Assembly: GCF_004834005.1 (NCBI RefSeq)
Contig: NZ_STFF01000002.1
Span: 496,001-560,000, forward strand
Source: Niastella caeni
GTDB taxonomy: Bacteria > Bacteroidota > Bacteroidia > Chitinophagales > Chitinophagaceae
Length of the DNA: 64,000 bases
Reading direction: 5' to 3'
This document shows, one piece after another, positions 20,338-31,800 of the stretch (the stretch's first letter is position 1; the number at the start of each line of letters is the position of its first letter). Made by a program: the position numbers and the translations under genes. Below the pieces are notes generated by a model that saw only the letters and a list, made by a program, of their open reading frames with translations, was not told the origin of the DNA and searched no databases.

Positions 20338-20658
20338 TTATTCTATCCTGAATTCCCATCCATTGGGAAAAACGAATGGCAGTTGCGATAAGGAGGCCTT
20401 GATCACTTTCATCTTGCTGGAGCTTGAATGAATAAACTCAGTTGTACTTATAAAAATGCCAACATGTTTCCCGTCTTTCCCTACCACTACGGCGCCGGCA
20501 ATCGGGGAATCAATAACTTTTCCATAATTAAGATATTCCGCTGCTATTTTGCCATATTTACTCCCGGTGAGTACTTCATTTACAACATGATTGCATTGAA
20601 AGTCGGCAGTTCTTGATGCGCCAATAAGATTGTTCGCGATAATTGATGAATAGGCCAT
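20338..20658 (-). CDS. Small NlpC/P60- or CHAP-like cysteine peptidase/amidase candidate
   Basis: 106 residues, no signal peptide. The order is a cysteine in DFQCNHVVNEVL (Cys22), a GAVVVG beta strand, and a histidine in KHVGIF (His65) followed by FIHSSS. That Cys-Asn-His-x-Val opening and the G-K-H-V-G-I-F strand recall small NlpC/P60 or CHAP-type peptidoglycan amidases, including those used as toxin domains. It is shorter than typical members (usually at least 120 residues). It is flanked by an unrelated LamG protein gene and an epoxide hydrolase, with no immunity partner recognised. The call is an inference from motif order; a stand-alone housekeeping amidase or an inactive relative are alternatives. 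Confidence 0.6.
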   Translation of the reverse strand: MAYSSIIANNLIGASRTADFQCNHVVNEVLTGSKYGKIAAEYLNYGKVIDSPIAGAVVVGKDGKHVGIFISTTEFIHSSSSKMKVIKASLSQLPFVFPNGWEFRIE

Positions 20659-20758
20659 TGAATGGTAATTTTTAGTTTATGTTCATATGTACGAAGTACT
20701 GAAAGGAACAGATTTCATGCCAAAGGAAAAATTACCTGTTATATTACCCACTTGCCCG

Positions 20759-20783
20759 TTATAGTTAGTATGGAAAACTATAA
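20759..20783. promoter_or_regulatory. Inverted repeat in the gap upstream of the small NlpC/CHAP-like gene
   Basis: TTATAGTT (20759-20766) and AACTATAA (20776-20783) are perfect inverted arms with a 9 bp spacer. The dyad lies about 100 bp upstream of the small minus-strand gene and 47 bp after the epoxide hydrolase stop. It may be an operator or a weak terminator; no T run follows. Confidence 0.3.
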
Positions 20784-20829
20784 TATAAGATGATATCCGG
20801 AATATTAAATAATCAATAAATAGTAAGGC

Positions 20830-21948
20830 TTATTTCATGTTATAAAAGAAACTCCGGAGTTCTTCTGCAAAAATACCCGGCACTTCAAGCGCTGCGAAAT
20901 GCCCGCCTTCTTTCATTTTTCTGAAGCTGACTACATGTACAAAGCGCTCGGCCCACTCTTTTGGAAATTGCGCTTCCCGCGGGAACACGGCCACACCAGC
21001 CGGTACGTTGCTTTTCTGCAATGGCTGCGAGCCACCCCATTGAGCAATCGCTTCTGCTTTGTACATTCTGACAGAGCTTCCAATAGTTTGTGTTACCCAA
21101 TAGATCATGATGTTGGTCAGCAACTCATCCTTGCCGCCGAATGCCTGCTCTATCATATCGGGTGCTGCGCCTGCATTCACCATGCTAATTATCCAACCGG
21201 CAAGTGCAACCGGTGAATCATTCAGGCCGTAAGCCAGCGATTGGGGTTTGGTAGCTTGTACCATGGCATAAGCGCCTTCGGCATACCACCACTGTTGTAC
21301 AAACTGTGCAAATTGTTTTTCAGCTTCGGTCATGGTAGCTGGATCTTCCTGTCCCATGGGATAGCCTACATCTGTAAAATGTACACCCGCCACTACTTCG
21401 GCATATTTTGAAGCTAATGCTTTTGTAACTCCCATGCCCACATCGCCACCGGCCGCATAGAATTTTTCATAACCCAGGTTTTCTGTCATTAATGTTTTCC
21501 ATAGGTCGGCAACTGCTTCACTGGCAAGAGCAGTTTTATCAGAAAAACCAAAACCGGGAATGGAGGGTATTACCAGGTCAAAACTTTGTTCGCCCTCAGT
21601 GAGCAGCGGAATGATTTTGTGAAAGCGATAGTAACTGTCGGGCCAGCCATGCGTCAGTATAAGGGGCTTCGAATTTTTACTTTTGCCCCTGATATATTGA
21701 AAATGAACTTTTACCCCATTCACATCGGCTATGTATTGCGGATATTCGTTTAGTAATGACTCGTTCCTGCGCCAGTCATATTCGGTTAGCCAATAACGAA
21801 CCAAACCTTGCAGGTAAACTTCACTGGTGCCGAAATTCCAACCCGAGCCCTCGGCTTCACCCGGCCACCGGGTATTTTGCAAACGGTTTTTCAAATCATC
21901 TAATACTTTCTGATCGACTGTTACCTTGAATTCTGTTACTTGTTTCAT
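20830..21948 (-). CDS. Epoxide hydrolase (EHN domain alpha/beta hydrolase)
   Basis: 372 residues without a signal peptide. Residues about 4-110 form the N-terminal EHN domain (PF06441), with the usual FKVTVDQKVLDDLKNRL opening and RWPGEAEGSGW. The hydrolase core has the oxyanion HGWP motif (His100-Pro103), the aspartate nucleophile in GGDVG (Asp169), and the catalytic histidine in EGGHFAALE near residue 350. The family hydrolyses epoxides to diols in the cytoplasm, acting on varied hydrophobic substrates. The upstream minus-strand gene lies 84 bp away, so the two may share a transcript, although the functional link is not obvious. Confidence 0.93.
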   Translation of the reverse strand: MKQVTEFKVTVDQKVLDDLKNRLQNTRWPGEAEGSGWNFGTSEVYLQGLVRYWLTEYDWRRNESLLNEYPQYIADVNGVKVHFQYIRGKSKNSKPLILTHGWPDSYYRFHKIIPLLTEGEQSFDLVIPSIPGFGFSDKTALASEAVADLWKTLMTENLGYEKFYAAGGDVGMGVTKALASKYAEVVAGVHFTDVGYPMGQEDPATMTEAEKQFAQFVQQWWYAEGAYAMVQATKPQSLAYGLNDSPVALAGWIISMVNAGAAPDMIEQAFGGKDELLTNIMIYWVTQTIGSSVRMYKAEAIAQWGGSQPLQKSNVPAGVAVFPREAQFPKEWAERFVHVVSFRKMKEGGHFAALEVPGIFAEELRSFFYNMK

Positions 21949-22032
21949 TTCTTCAATTTTTTTGCGAGTAAGAATTATTGATGTTCAGTGTGAGCAGGAG
22001 GGAAATGGCAATAAGGGCGCTTGATCTTTGAT

Positions 22033-22776
22033 CTAATACAGCTTTACTTTAAACCAGTAGCGACCTTTGAAGTATTCCTTCATTTTCACCAGCTCTTTCG
22101 ACTTTTCGGTTAGCCAAAAAATGGCCCAGGATCCGGGTTGGTACTGTATTTTCAACAGCCAGCATTTTATTTTGGTATCACTGTTTAAGGGAAGGTATTC
22201 TTTACCTATTACTTCATAGCGGTGATAAGATGGCTCTTTTTCGTTGGGGTCATAAAAAGCAATGTCAAAGATCTGTCCCACCTTTTTTATAGGTAAAAGA
22301 GGATATGTTTCAAGGTCCTGTTCCCAACTGATAACCGGAATGGGTAGGGGCACCTTTGTTCTTTTGATCGCTGCATTATTCTGAACGGTATCGCTGGGCA
22401 CCATAAAGCTGTCTTTGAAATCATAAGCAATGGTCCCGGTTTTAAAAACCCCTTTATGGAACAGGGGAGCAAGGGTTTGCCTGTTGCAGATATTTGTAAT
22501 TTTTCTTTGCAAAGTATCGTTGTGATACCACTTCCAGCCAAATTCAACTGTGGGTTGATTATTGGTTGTGTTAAATGTAGTAGTGCGTTCCCAGATGTCT
22601 CCGGTGCTTGTGCGGGCAAAAGTGCTATCGGTAGTATACACCAGGTATACAGTGGTTCCTTCTTTCAAATTACCGGTTAGCAGCTTATTGTTTACAGCAT
22701 TGATGGTATCTGGCTGAGCTAATGCAGCAGCAGCCTGCAACAATACGGGTAATGTTAAAATATAACAAACCTTCAT
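22033..22776 (-). CDS. Secreted DUF3108-like protein of unknown function
   Basis: 247 residues from the ATG at 22776. The open frame extends to 22821, but the inner ATG gives a clean signal peptide (KVCYILTLPVLL to ALAQ). The mature protein is predicted mainly beta: repeated strand patterns around VYLVYTTDS, FKTGTIAYDF, PLLPIKKVGQIFDIAFYDP and GSWAIFWLTEKSKELVKMKEYF. The last blocks resemble DUF3108 (cell-surface/periplasmic beta-rich proteins), in which a strand ending in a tryptophan-leucine-threonine segment is typical. It is not a recognised enzyme. It lies upstream of the epoxide hydrolase on the same strand, 84 bp apart. Confidence 0.7.
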   Translation of the reverse strand: MKVCYILTLPVLLQAAAALAQPDTINAVNNKLLTGNLKEGTTVYLVYTTDSTFARTSTGDIWERTTTFNTTNNQPTVEFGWKWYHNDTLQRKITNICNRQTLAPLFHKGVFKTGTIAYDFKDSFMVPSDTVQNNAAIKRTKVPLPIPVISWEQDLETYPLLPIKKVGQIFDIAFYDPNEKEPSYHRYEVIGKEYLPLNSDTKIKCWLLKIQYQPGSWAIFWLTEKSKELVKMKEYFKGRYWFKVKLY

Positions 22777-23210
22777 CTTTTTACTAAAAATATTTATACT
22801 GCTTAATTTTATAATTACCATTTATCAAATTTGTTACAACGTTAATGTGTATGTGACAAAATGCTTACCGGTACCCGACTAGTGAAATAAAGAACGGGGC
22901 CGTGCCAATAAATCGGAACAGTTCCGTTTAACCTGTGTAGTTGCTTCGCCGGGAGGAGCCAGTTCTACTTCCTGATGTTGAATAACCGGCATCCTGGCCC
23001 GACTCTTCTATTTTGAAATATTGCGAATGTGAAAAGCACCCTGATTTTTGGGCATCGTTGCATGGGTTTAAGAAGCAGAAGCGCTGCTAACCATTTCAAA
23101 ACGTTGTAGTTAAATCTTTACTTAAATAATATGTTGAAATACATTCAACCAGCAGATATCCTGGCGTATCGGCCAGGGAACTAATAAACGTACCATCACT
23201 GCCTTTGACA
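22777..23210. other. Intergenic region upstream of GH95 and the DUF3108-like gene
   Basis: This divergent gap contains no gene I can support. Its right part leads into the direct-repeat promoter at 23211-23307. Nothing of note was recognised in 22850-23150. Confidence 0.5.
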
Positions 23211-23281
23211 AAAAGGTCTGATTTGTATAAAAAAAAGTCTTATTTAGTTAAATGGCAGCAGTGTTGCTGCCGTTAACTTTG
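23211..23281 (+). promoter_or_regulatory. GH95 promoter with AAAGTC-type direct repeat (21 bp period)
   Basis: Half sites AAGGTC (23213-23218) and AAAGTC (23234-23239) are 21 bp apart and followed by similar T-rich tails. Over 35 bases this region matches the HTCS1 upstream region (33243-33277) at 30 positions. An exact TAnnTTTG match, TAACTTTG, lies at 23274-23281, 40 bp after the second half site and 27 bp before the GH95 ATG. Direct repeats two helical turns apart upstream of a -7 box are typical of HTCS-controlled polysaccharide genes. Confidence 0.65.
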
Positions 23282-23307
23282 GTCGCAAGACCCAATTTGC
23301 TGCCATT
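23251..23307 (+). promoter_or_regulatory. Three-armed inverted repeat overlapping the GH95 promoter and leader
   Basis: AATGGCAGCA (23251-23260) is inverted twice downstream: TGCTGCC at 23265-23271 (7 bp, 4 bp loop, immediately before the -7 box) and TGCTGCCATT at 23298-23307 (10 bp, ending at the base before the ATG). The two right arms compete for one left arm. Confidence 0.5.
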
Positions 23308-25794
23308 ATGAAAAATAGATTTCTATTATTCATCGTCCTTTCCGCACTTCCTTATTTTTCTATTGCTCAACCTTCCGTTAAAGAAGCGCCGAAGGGCCCT
23401 GGATTGAAATTATGGTACGATACACCTTCGGGTAATACCTGGGAGAATGCATTGCCGGTAGGCAATGGTCGCCTGGGCGCCATGGTGTATGGCAACGTGC
23501 CTGTAGAAACTGTTCAGTTGAATGAACATACGGTATGGAGCGGCAGCCCGAACCGGAACGATAACCCTGCTGCATTTGCCGCCCTGCCAGAAATACGCAG
23601 GTTGATCTTTGACGGTAAACAAAAAGAGGCGGAGAAAATAGCCAACCAGGCCATCATCAGCAAAAAGTCGCATGGCCAGCTATTTGAACCGGTAGGCAAC
23701 CTGCAGCTTGCTTTTGCAGGACATGAGTCATACACTGATTATTACCGCGAGCTGGACCTGGAAAATGCCGTTGCCAAAACTTCTTATAAAGTTGGGGAGA
23801 TTACTTATACGCGCGAAGTACTTGCGGCATTGGCGCATCGGGTCGTTGCAATCAGGTTAACGGCTTCGCAGGCAGGAAAGCTTTCATTTAATGCATTCTT
23901 TACAACACCGCAGCCAAAAGCCGTTCGTAATGTATCTGCTGACAAAGAGCTGATCATTGCTGGTACTACCATCGATCATGAAGGGGTGACCGGCATGGTA
24001 AAGTTTAAAGGAATTGTGCGTATACAACCGGAAGGCGGCCGGTTACTTACCAATGATACCGCGCTGATGGTGCAGGGAGCCAATGCAGCTACCATCTATA
24101 TTTCCATAGCTACGAATTTCAACAACTACAAAGATCTTGAGGGTGATGAGAACAAACGGGCTGCAGAGTACCTGCAACGCGCAACCGCTTTATCTTACCC
24201 GGCTATCAGGAAAGCACATATTGCAGCTTATCAACAATACTTTAACCGGGTAAAGCTCGACCTTGGTTATACCGAAGCGGCAAAACTACCTATAGATCAG
24301 CGATTGAAGAATTTCAATACCACAAACGATCCTCATTTGATAACACTGTATTATCAATTTGGCCGGTATCTTCTTATTTCCTCTTCCCAGCCGGGTGGCC
24401 AGCCTGCCAATTTGCAGGGTATCTGGAACCACCACATGTGGCCGCCATGGGACAGCAAGTATACCATCAACATAAATGCCGAAATGAATTACTGGCCGGC
24501 GGAACGTACCAACCTCGCTGAATTACACCAGCCTCTACTGCAAATGGTGAAAGAACTGGCAGTCACCGGGCGCGAAACGGCGCGGGTAATGTATGGCGCA
24601 CGTGGTTGGGTGGCGCATCATAACACCGATATCTGGCGTGCCACCGGTGCAGTTGACGGCGCCTTATGGGGCGTGTGGAGTGCCGGTAGCGGCTGGCTGA
24701 TACAGCATTTATGGGAGCATTATTTATACAATGGCGACAAAAAATACCTTGCTTCCATTTATCCGGTTATGCGGGAAGCGGCCCTGTTCTATGTAGACTA
24801 CCTGGTGGAGCATCCAATGCATCATTGGCTGGTTGTTAACCCTGGTATGTCGCCTGAGAATGCACCACAGGCGCATCAGGGGTCATCGCTTGACGCCGGT
24901 GTAACAATGGATAACCAGATCGTATTTGATGTGTTTAGTGCGGTTATACGGGCTGCTGGCATTTTGGGTAAGGACGCTGCTTTCGCAGATACATTGATGG
25001 CAATGCGCAAACGGCTTCCGCCCATGCAGGTGGGGCGGCATGGACAATTACAGGAATGGCTCGACGATGTAGATGATCCCAACGATCACCACCGCCATAT
25101 TTCACATCTCTATGGATTATTTCCTTCCAATCAAATATCTCCTTACCGCACACCGGCTTTGTATAGTGCAGCCAAAAATACCCTGATCCAGCGCACAGAT
25201 ATTTCTACCGGCTGGAGTATGGGATGGAAAGTAAACTGGTGGGCGAGAATGCTCGACGGCAATCATGCTTATAAGCTGATCCAAAATCAGTTGTCGCCGG
25301 TAGGTACGAATTCGGGTGGCGGTGGTACATACAACAACCTGTTCGATGCGCATCCTCCTTTTCAGATTGACGGCAATTTTGGCTGTACGTCTGGTATAAC
25401 CGAAATGCTGCTGCAATGTGCTGATGGAACGGTTGCCCTGCTGCCCGCTCTTCCCGACGCCTGGCCGGCCGGTACGGTGAGCGGGCTTCGGGCCAGGGGA
25501 GGCTTTGAGATCGTTAACATGGAATGGAAAGACAAGAAACTGGTTAAGTTTGCCATACGCTCCAACCTGGGTGGTAACCTGCGGATAAGGGTACCGAATG
25601 CGATGAAGGCGGGGAACAATGACCCATTGCATAAGGCGCATGGCGATAATAATAACCCATTCTATTACACAGATGAAACAGTTACTCCCATTATATCGCC
25701 AAAAGCTACAGTTACCCAACCCGTGACCGGGGAAACCTGGCTATATGACGTTCCCACCCGCAAAGGAAGCGTATATACTTTTGTGGGAGAATAA
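23308..25794 (+). CDS. GH95 alpha-L-fucosidase
   Basis: 828 residues with a signal peptide to about residue 21 (FSIAQ). The N-terminal beta-sandwich begins [20 protein letters not shown], the signature opening of GH95, and the helical (alpha/alpha)6 barrel follows from about residue 300. Catalytic landmarks are present: the paired asparagines in [12 protein letters not shown], the general acid Glu in [10 protein letters not shown], and the aspartate in [13 protein letters not shown]95 inverting enzymes release terminal alpha-1,2-linked L-fucose (or, in some members, galactose), as found on fucosylated xyloglucan side chains. The enzyme is probably periplasmic. It is monocistronic, with a shared regulatory element upstream (23211-23281) and a strong terminator downstream. 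Length is normal for the family. Confidence 0.95.
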   Translation: MKNRFLLFIVLSALPYFSIAQPSVKEAPKGPGLKLWYDTPSGNTWENALPVGNGRLGAMVYGNVPVETVQLNEHTVWSGSPNRNDNPAAFAALPEIRRLIFDGKQKEAEKIANQAIISKKSHGQLFEPVGNLQLAFAGHESYTDYYRELDLENAVAKTSYKVGEITYTREVLAALAHRVVAIRLTASQAGKLSFNAFFTTPQPKAVRNVSADKELIIAGTTIDHEGVTGMVKFKGIVRIQPEGGRLLTNDTALMVQGANAATIYISIATNFNNYKDLEGDENKRAAEYLQRATALSYPAIRKAHIAAYQQYFNRVKLDLGYTEAAKLPIDQRLKNFNTTNDPHLITLYYQFGRYLLISSSQPGGQPANLQGIWNHHMWPPWDSKYTININAEMNYWPAERTNLAELHQPLLQMVKELAVTGRETARVMYGARGWVAHHNTDIWRATGAVDGALWGVWSAGSGWLIQHLWEHYLYNGDKKYLASIYPVMREAALFYVDYLVEHPMHHWLVVNPGMSPENAPQAHQGSSLDAGVTMDNQIVFDVFSAVIRAAGILGKDAAFADTLMAMRKRLPPMQVGRHGQLQEWLDDVDDPNDHHRHISHLYGLFPSNQISPYRTPALYSAAKNTLIQRTDISTGWSMGWKVNWWARMLDGNHAYKLIQNQLSPVGTNSGGGGTYNNLFDAHPPFQIDGNFGCTSGITEMLLQCADGTVALLPALPDAWPAGTVSGLRARGGFEIVNMEWKDKKLVKFAIRSNLGGNLRIRVPNAMKAGNNDPLHKAHGDNNNPFYYTDETVTPIISPKATVTQPVTGETWLYDVPTRKGSVYTFVGE

Positions 25795-25836
25795 TGTTCT
25801 CAGGCGCGAATCAGAAAGACCTAACATAAAAACAGA

Positions 25837-25870
25837 AAAGGCCGTCTCTAAAAAATAAGAGACGGCCTTT
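25837..25870. terminator. Bidirectional intrinsic terminator between GH95 and the giant surface protein
   Basis: AAAGGCCGTCTCT (25837-25849) and AGAGACGGCCTTT (25858-25870) form a perfect 13 bp stem with A/T-rich flanks on both sides. It sits between two convergent genes and suits both. Confidence 0.9.
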
Positions 25871-25896
25871 CTATGTATTAATTACAATTGAATTGC

Positions 25897-28800
25897 TTAT
25901 TTCACGATCACCAGTTTGCCGGTGTAGGTTTTACCGCCGGTATTGATGAGGTAATAATAGGCGCCTGCTGATAATTGTGTGGCAGGAAGGGCAACCCGGT
26001 ACAACCGGCCTGCTGTTACATTGCCTTTGAACAATACTTTCTCGCAAGTGCCCAGCGCATTGTAAATGCCAACCGTTGCATTGGTGCTTTGAGGCGAGGT
26101 GAACTCAATAAGCCCATTTGTAATAACCGGGTTAGGATACGCTTTATGCGTAAAGCTGGTTACTACTGTAACTGGTGTATTTTGTTCAACAGCCTTTGTA
26201 GCGGCAACGTTTGTTGACCTTCGGGCCGCGCAATCAGAATAATCTTCCGTTACTTCCGTAAAGTCGTTTGCAAAACAGCCATTGGCCGGGTTAGTAACGG
26301 TGATGATATAGGTGCCGGGAATATTAACTGTTGTTGTGTGCATCACATCTACGAAATCTTCAGGGCCCAGCCACATATACGATGCATTAGGCGTATTGGT
26401 ATTGGCTGTCAGCGTAACATTTGGGTTAGCGCAGCTTATCGGGCTGGTATTGGTAATATTTATTACCGGCGCCGCCGTGTTCTCTGCAACCGTAGTTGGC
26501 TTGCTTGAAGTACAACCGTTCTGCGGGTTGGTGGCAGTTAAGGTATAAATACCTCCACGGCTTACAGTGGCTGATGAAGAATTCGAGCTGTAGTTGTTAG
26601 GTCCTTCCCATCTATAGTTAACACCTGAAGAAGACGAACTTCCCGAAATGGTTACGCTCTTGGTAAGGCAGGTAATGGTCCCTGAGTTGTTGATTGAAAT
26701 TTCCCCGGGCCGCGTGGTGTTCTCTTCAACCACTGTGGTGGCTGTATCATAACAGCCATTGTTAGGGTTGGTAGCGGTGAAAATATAGGTACCGCCCCTG
26801 TTTACAGACGCATTTAATGTAGAAGCGCTGTAATTATTAGGGCCACTCCAGCTATAAACTAAATTAGGCGTTGAAATGGTAGCCATGATACCAATGCTCG
26901 GGGTGGTACAGGTGATAATACCTGCATGCGTAGCCGTTGCACCGGTTGGTGTTTCAATGTCCTGCGTTACCGCCACCTGGCTGGTTGACGAACAACCGTT
27001 CACCGGGTTGGTCACTGTTAACGTGTAAATACCTGGCATATTTACTGAAGCGTTGGCCGTGCCTGAAATTACACCGCCTGCATTGCTCCAGCTATAACTA
27101 ACGCCCGGCGTTGTAGAACTGCCGGTTAAGGTAGAATTGGTGGCGATACAGGTGATCTTTATAGGATTGGCCGAAGCAACTATATTCGGGCGCGTTGTAT
27201 CCCGGCTCACCGTTGCTGATGCAGTTGCTGTACAGCTACCTAAAGCAACTGTTAAAGTATAGTTGCCCGGTGCAGTTACTGTTGGGTTTTGGGCAGAAGA
27301 AGTATAGCCATTCGGTCCGTTCCAGGTATAATTTACGCCTGATGCCGCAGAACTTCCCTGAAGTGTAACCGAATTGTTGGTACAGGTAATGGCGCCGCCT
27401 GTTGCGCTGGCTGAGATACTGGCGGTTCCGGTAGATACTACCTGCATATTGTCGAAATAATAGAATTCATCATTGCCGGTAGCTCTTGCTCTTACCACCA
27501 CTTGTATGGTACTATAGTTTCCAGCCGGGATAGTAACAGACACTGGTGTAGGTGTGGTGCTGTGGTTGTTGATGCCAGCCGTTCTTTCGGCAAACAATAC
27601 TTCATTGCCATTATTTAATTTGTAATAGAACCGGATGTAATCGCCGTAAGTAGCATCTGTGTTCATTACCGCGTTATTGATAACGGAGCTTCTTACACCG
27701 GCTGAAATGCTGATGTTGGTTTTCCCGGTCATGTCGAGCGAGGCCGACGTCCACACTACATCGCCTGTAGTAGTACAGTTGGTTATCCTGAGCTCGTTAT
27801 TCTCAACCGCGATCACAGCCGCAGCAACCGTTTTAGAAGTGGTCCAGGCGGTGGCGCCTGCATCGGAAGTAGTGCCGTTGTTCAAACCGGCAAAATCTTC
27901 CAGCCAGGTGCTTGTGGTGGTGTTGCTCTGGGTAACGGTTGCACTTGCTGTGCTGGTACAACCATTTACCGGATTGGTAACCGTTAAATTATAAGCACCT
28001 GCTGTAGTAACTACAGGGTTTTGCGCTGTAGAAGTAAAGTTGTTCGGACCTGTCCAGCTATACGTTACGCCCGAAGTGGGAGAAGAACCGGAAAGGGTAG
28101 CCGAAACAGAGTTACAGTTAAGTGATCCGTTAGCTGAGGCAGCGGCGCCCGGCGCTGTAGTGCTGGAGGAAACCAGTGCAGTGTCATTGGCTGTACAACC
28201 TGTTGAGGGATCGGTAACGGTCAATGTATAAATGCCTGCAGCGGTGGCCGACGGATTCTGCACAGTAGAAGTGAAATTGTCCGGGCCCGTCCAGCTATAA
28301 TTTACCGGCGATGTGGCAGAGCTGCTGCCTGTAAGTCCTACACTGTTTCTGGTACAGCTAAGTATGTCGGTAGCCGTAGCCACTGCATTGAGTGAAGACT
28401 GCGTGGTTGCTACCACCTGTATGTTATCTACATAATAGAACTCATCATTGGCAGTAGCCCTGCTTTTTATGATAATCTGCAGGGTGCTGTAGTTGCCATT
28501 CGGGATAGATACAGACACCGGGGTTGGTGTAGTGCTATGGTTGTTTATGATGCCTCTCTTTTCCGCAAACAATACTTCAGCGCCGTTGTTGAGTTTGTAA
28601 TAGAACCTGAGGTAATCCATTAATTCACCGCTGTCATTCATCAGTACATTGTTGATGACAGAGGTTTTTGTTCCGGCGGAAACAACAATGTTGGTTTTGC
28701 CGCTTATGTTAATAGAGCCGGAAGTCCATGCTACTTCACCGGTAGTGGTACAGTTGGTTACCCTAAGCTCATTATTCAGCACCGAGATCACTGCCGAAGA

Positions 28801-31800
28801 CGGATTTTTGGAAGTAGTCCAGGCCGTGGCGCCCGCGTCGGATGTAACGCCATTGGCCAGTGTAAAGTCTTCAAGCCAAATAGTGCCGGTACTGGTGTTA
28901 CTCATGGTAACGGTAGCCGATGCTGTGCTGGTACAACCGTTTACCGGATTGGTAACCGTTAAGTTATAAACGCCTGCTACAGTAACTACCGGGTTCTGCG
29001 CTGCAGAAGTAAAGTTGTTCGGGCCCGTCCAGCTATACGTTACGCCCGAAGTGGGAGAAGAGCCGGAAAGGGTAATCGAACCGGAGTTACAGTCAAGTGA
29101 TCCGTTAGCAGATGCAGCGGCGCCCGGCGCTGTAGTGCTGGAGGAAACCAGCGCCGTATCGCTGCCTGAGCAACCAGTTGACTGATCTGTAACGGTCAGT
29201 GTATAGATACCTGCAGCGGTGGCCGACGGATTCTGCACAGTAGAAGTGAAATTGTCCGGGCCCGTCCAGCTATAATTTACCGGCGATGTGGCAGAGCTGC
29301 TGCCTGTAAGTCCTACACTGTTCCTGGTACAGCTAAGTATGTCGGTAGCCGTAGCCACTGCATTGAGTGAAGACTGCGTGGTTGCTACCACCTGTATGTT
29401 ATCTACATAATAGAACTCATCATTGGCAGTAGCCCTGCTTTTTATGATAATCTGCAGGGTGCTGTAGTTGCCATTCGGGATAGATACAGACACCGGGGTT
29501 GGTGTAGTGCTATGGTTGTTTATGATGCCTCTCTTTTCCGCAAACAATACTTCAGCGCCGTTGTTGAGTTTGTAATAGAACCTGAGGTAATCCATTAATT
29601 CACCGCTGTCATTCATCAGTACATTGTTGATGACAGAGGTTTTTGTTCCGGCGGAAACAACAATGTTGGTTTTGCCGCTTATGTTAATAGAGCCGGAAGT
29701 CCATGCTACTTCACCGGTAGTGGTACAGTTGGTTACCCTAAGCTCATTATTCAGCACCGAGATCACTGCCGAAGACGGATTTTTGGAAGTGGTCCAGGCC
29801 GTGGCGCCCGCGTCGGATGTAACGCCATTGGCCAGCGTAAAGTCTTCAAGCCAAATAGTGCCGGTACTGGTGCTGCTCATGGGAACAGTAACATTTGCCG
29901 TGCTGGTACAACCATTTACCGGATTGGTAACCGTTAAGTTATAAACGCCTGCTACAGTAACTACCGGGTTCTGCGCTGCAGAAGTAAAGTTGTTCGGGCC
30001 CGTCCAGCTATACGTTACGCCTGCAGTGGAAGACGAACCGGAAAGGGTAACGGAAGAACTTGAGTTACAGGAGATCGATCCGTTGGCACTGGCGCTGGCG
30101 CCTGGAGCCGATGTGTTCAAAGCAACCAGGGCGGTATCGGTGCCGCTGCACCCGGTAGCCGGGTTGTGAACTGTTAATGTATAGGTACCTGTTGCAGATA
30201 CAACCGGGTTTTGTGCATTAGAAGTAAAGTTATTCGGGCCTGTCCAGCTATAACTAACACCACCAGCCGCTGCATTGCCAAACAATGTTACCGAATTGCC
30301 GGTACAGCCTATGACGCCGCCGGCCGTTGCAGTAACGCTCTCGCCGACAATATCGCTTCCGATAACTTTAATATTATCGAAGTAATAGCGCTCGTTATCA
30401 GCTGAAGTACTTGTTTTAATGATCACCTGCAGGGTGCTGCCGCTGAGCGATGCAGAAGTATAAGAAGTAGAGGCCGTACCGTTCGTGGTAGAGCCGATTC
30501 CGGCGAGGTCTTCATAAACCAATATTTCTTCACCGCCGTTTAACTTATAATAAACGCGAATGTAGTCGAGTGTTTCGAAGGCGTTGTTGGGGGTGGCTTC
30601 ACTACGCAGGTCAACCGAAAAAGTTACATTCGATTTCCCTGCAATGTTTATCGCCTGTGAGGTCCATACGCCTTCAACCTGGCTGGTAAAGCTGGTCTTG
30701 AACTCATTGTTCTGCACTGAGTAAGTACCGCCGCCGCCGCTGGTAGCCGTCCAGGCGGTTACGCCTGCATCGGAGGTAGCGCCATTGCCGAGGTCGCTAA
30801 AATCTTCTAACCAGAAAGTAGCAGGTGTAGATGATCCTGTGGTTACGGACACTAACTGCTGGGCCGTACAGCCGTTTGAAGGGTTGGTTACGGTAACCGT
30901 ATAGGTGCCCGCTGCACTTACGCTTGGATTTTTAGAAGTGCTGCTATAGTTATTCGGACCCGTCCATCTATAGGTAGCCCCGTTTACTGTTGAGTTTACA
31001 TTCAATGTAACACTTGGTAAACAGGCCAGGGTTCCGCCGGTAGCAGAAATATCAGGCGGTGTTTTATTTTCAGGAACTGTAATGGTAGCAGATGCCGCAC
31101 AGCCTGAAGATAAAGTAGCGGTAACTATATATTGTCCGCCTGCGTTTACAACAGGGTTCTGCGCTGCGCTTGTAAAGCCATTGGGGCCGGTCCATGACCA
31201 GCCTGTAACGGTACCGGTGGCCGTTGCCGACAATTGCGCGGTGTTGATACAGGTTACGGTTCCATTAACCGATGGCGTAACGGTAACGGTACCGGTGCTG
31301 GCGGCGGTGCCGGTTACGTTGATATTATCAAAGAAGTAACGTTCGGTAGGATCAGAATTACTTGTCTTAATAATGATCTGCAGGGTGCTTCCGTTCAGGG
31401 AAGACGAATTGACCGTGGTAGAGGCTGTGGTATTGGTGGTGCTTCCGATGCCTGCAAGGTCTTCAAAAACCAGCGTTTCCGCACCGCCATTCAGCTTGTA
31501 ATACACCCGTATGTAGTCGGAGTTTTCCAGGGCATCGCTGGTGCTTGCTACCGAGCTGCGTAGATCAACCGAAAAACTGACATTCGATTTTGAAGAGATG
31601 TCTATCGCCTGGGAAGTCCAAACACCCACACCCTGACTGCCGCTGAATGAAATTTTGTATTCATTGTTTTGTACAGAATAGGTACCGGAACCGGTAGCGG
31701 AGGTAGTCCAGGCGGTTGTACCCCCATCGGATGTAGTTCCATTGCTTAAACCGCTAAAATCCTCCAACCAGAAGGTAGCAGGAGCAGATGAACCAGCCGT

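Noticed and set aside
28649..29944. Two identical antisense reading frames of 106 codons on the plus strand (28649 and 29624)
   Set aside because: They are shadows of the Ig/jelly-roll repeats of the minus-strand gene, and their identity only reflects the 975 bp duplication.
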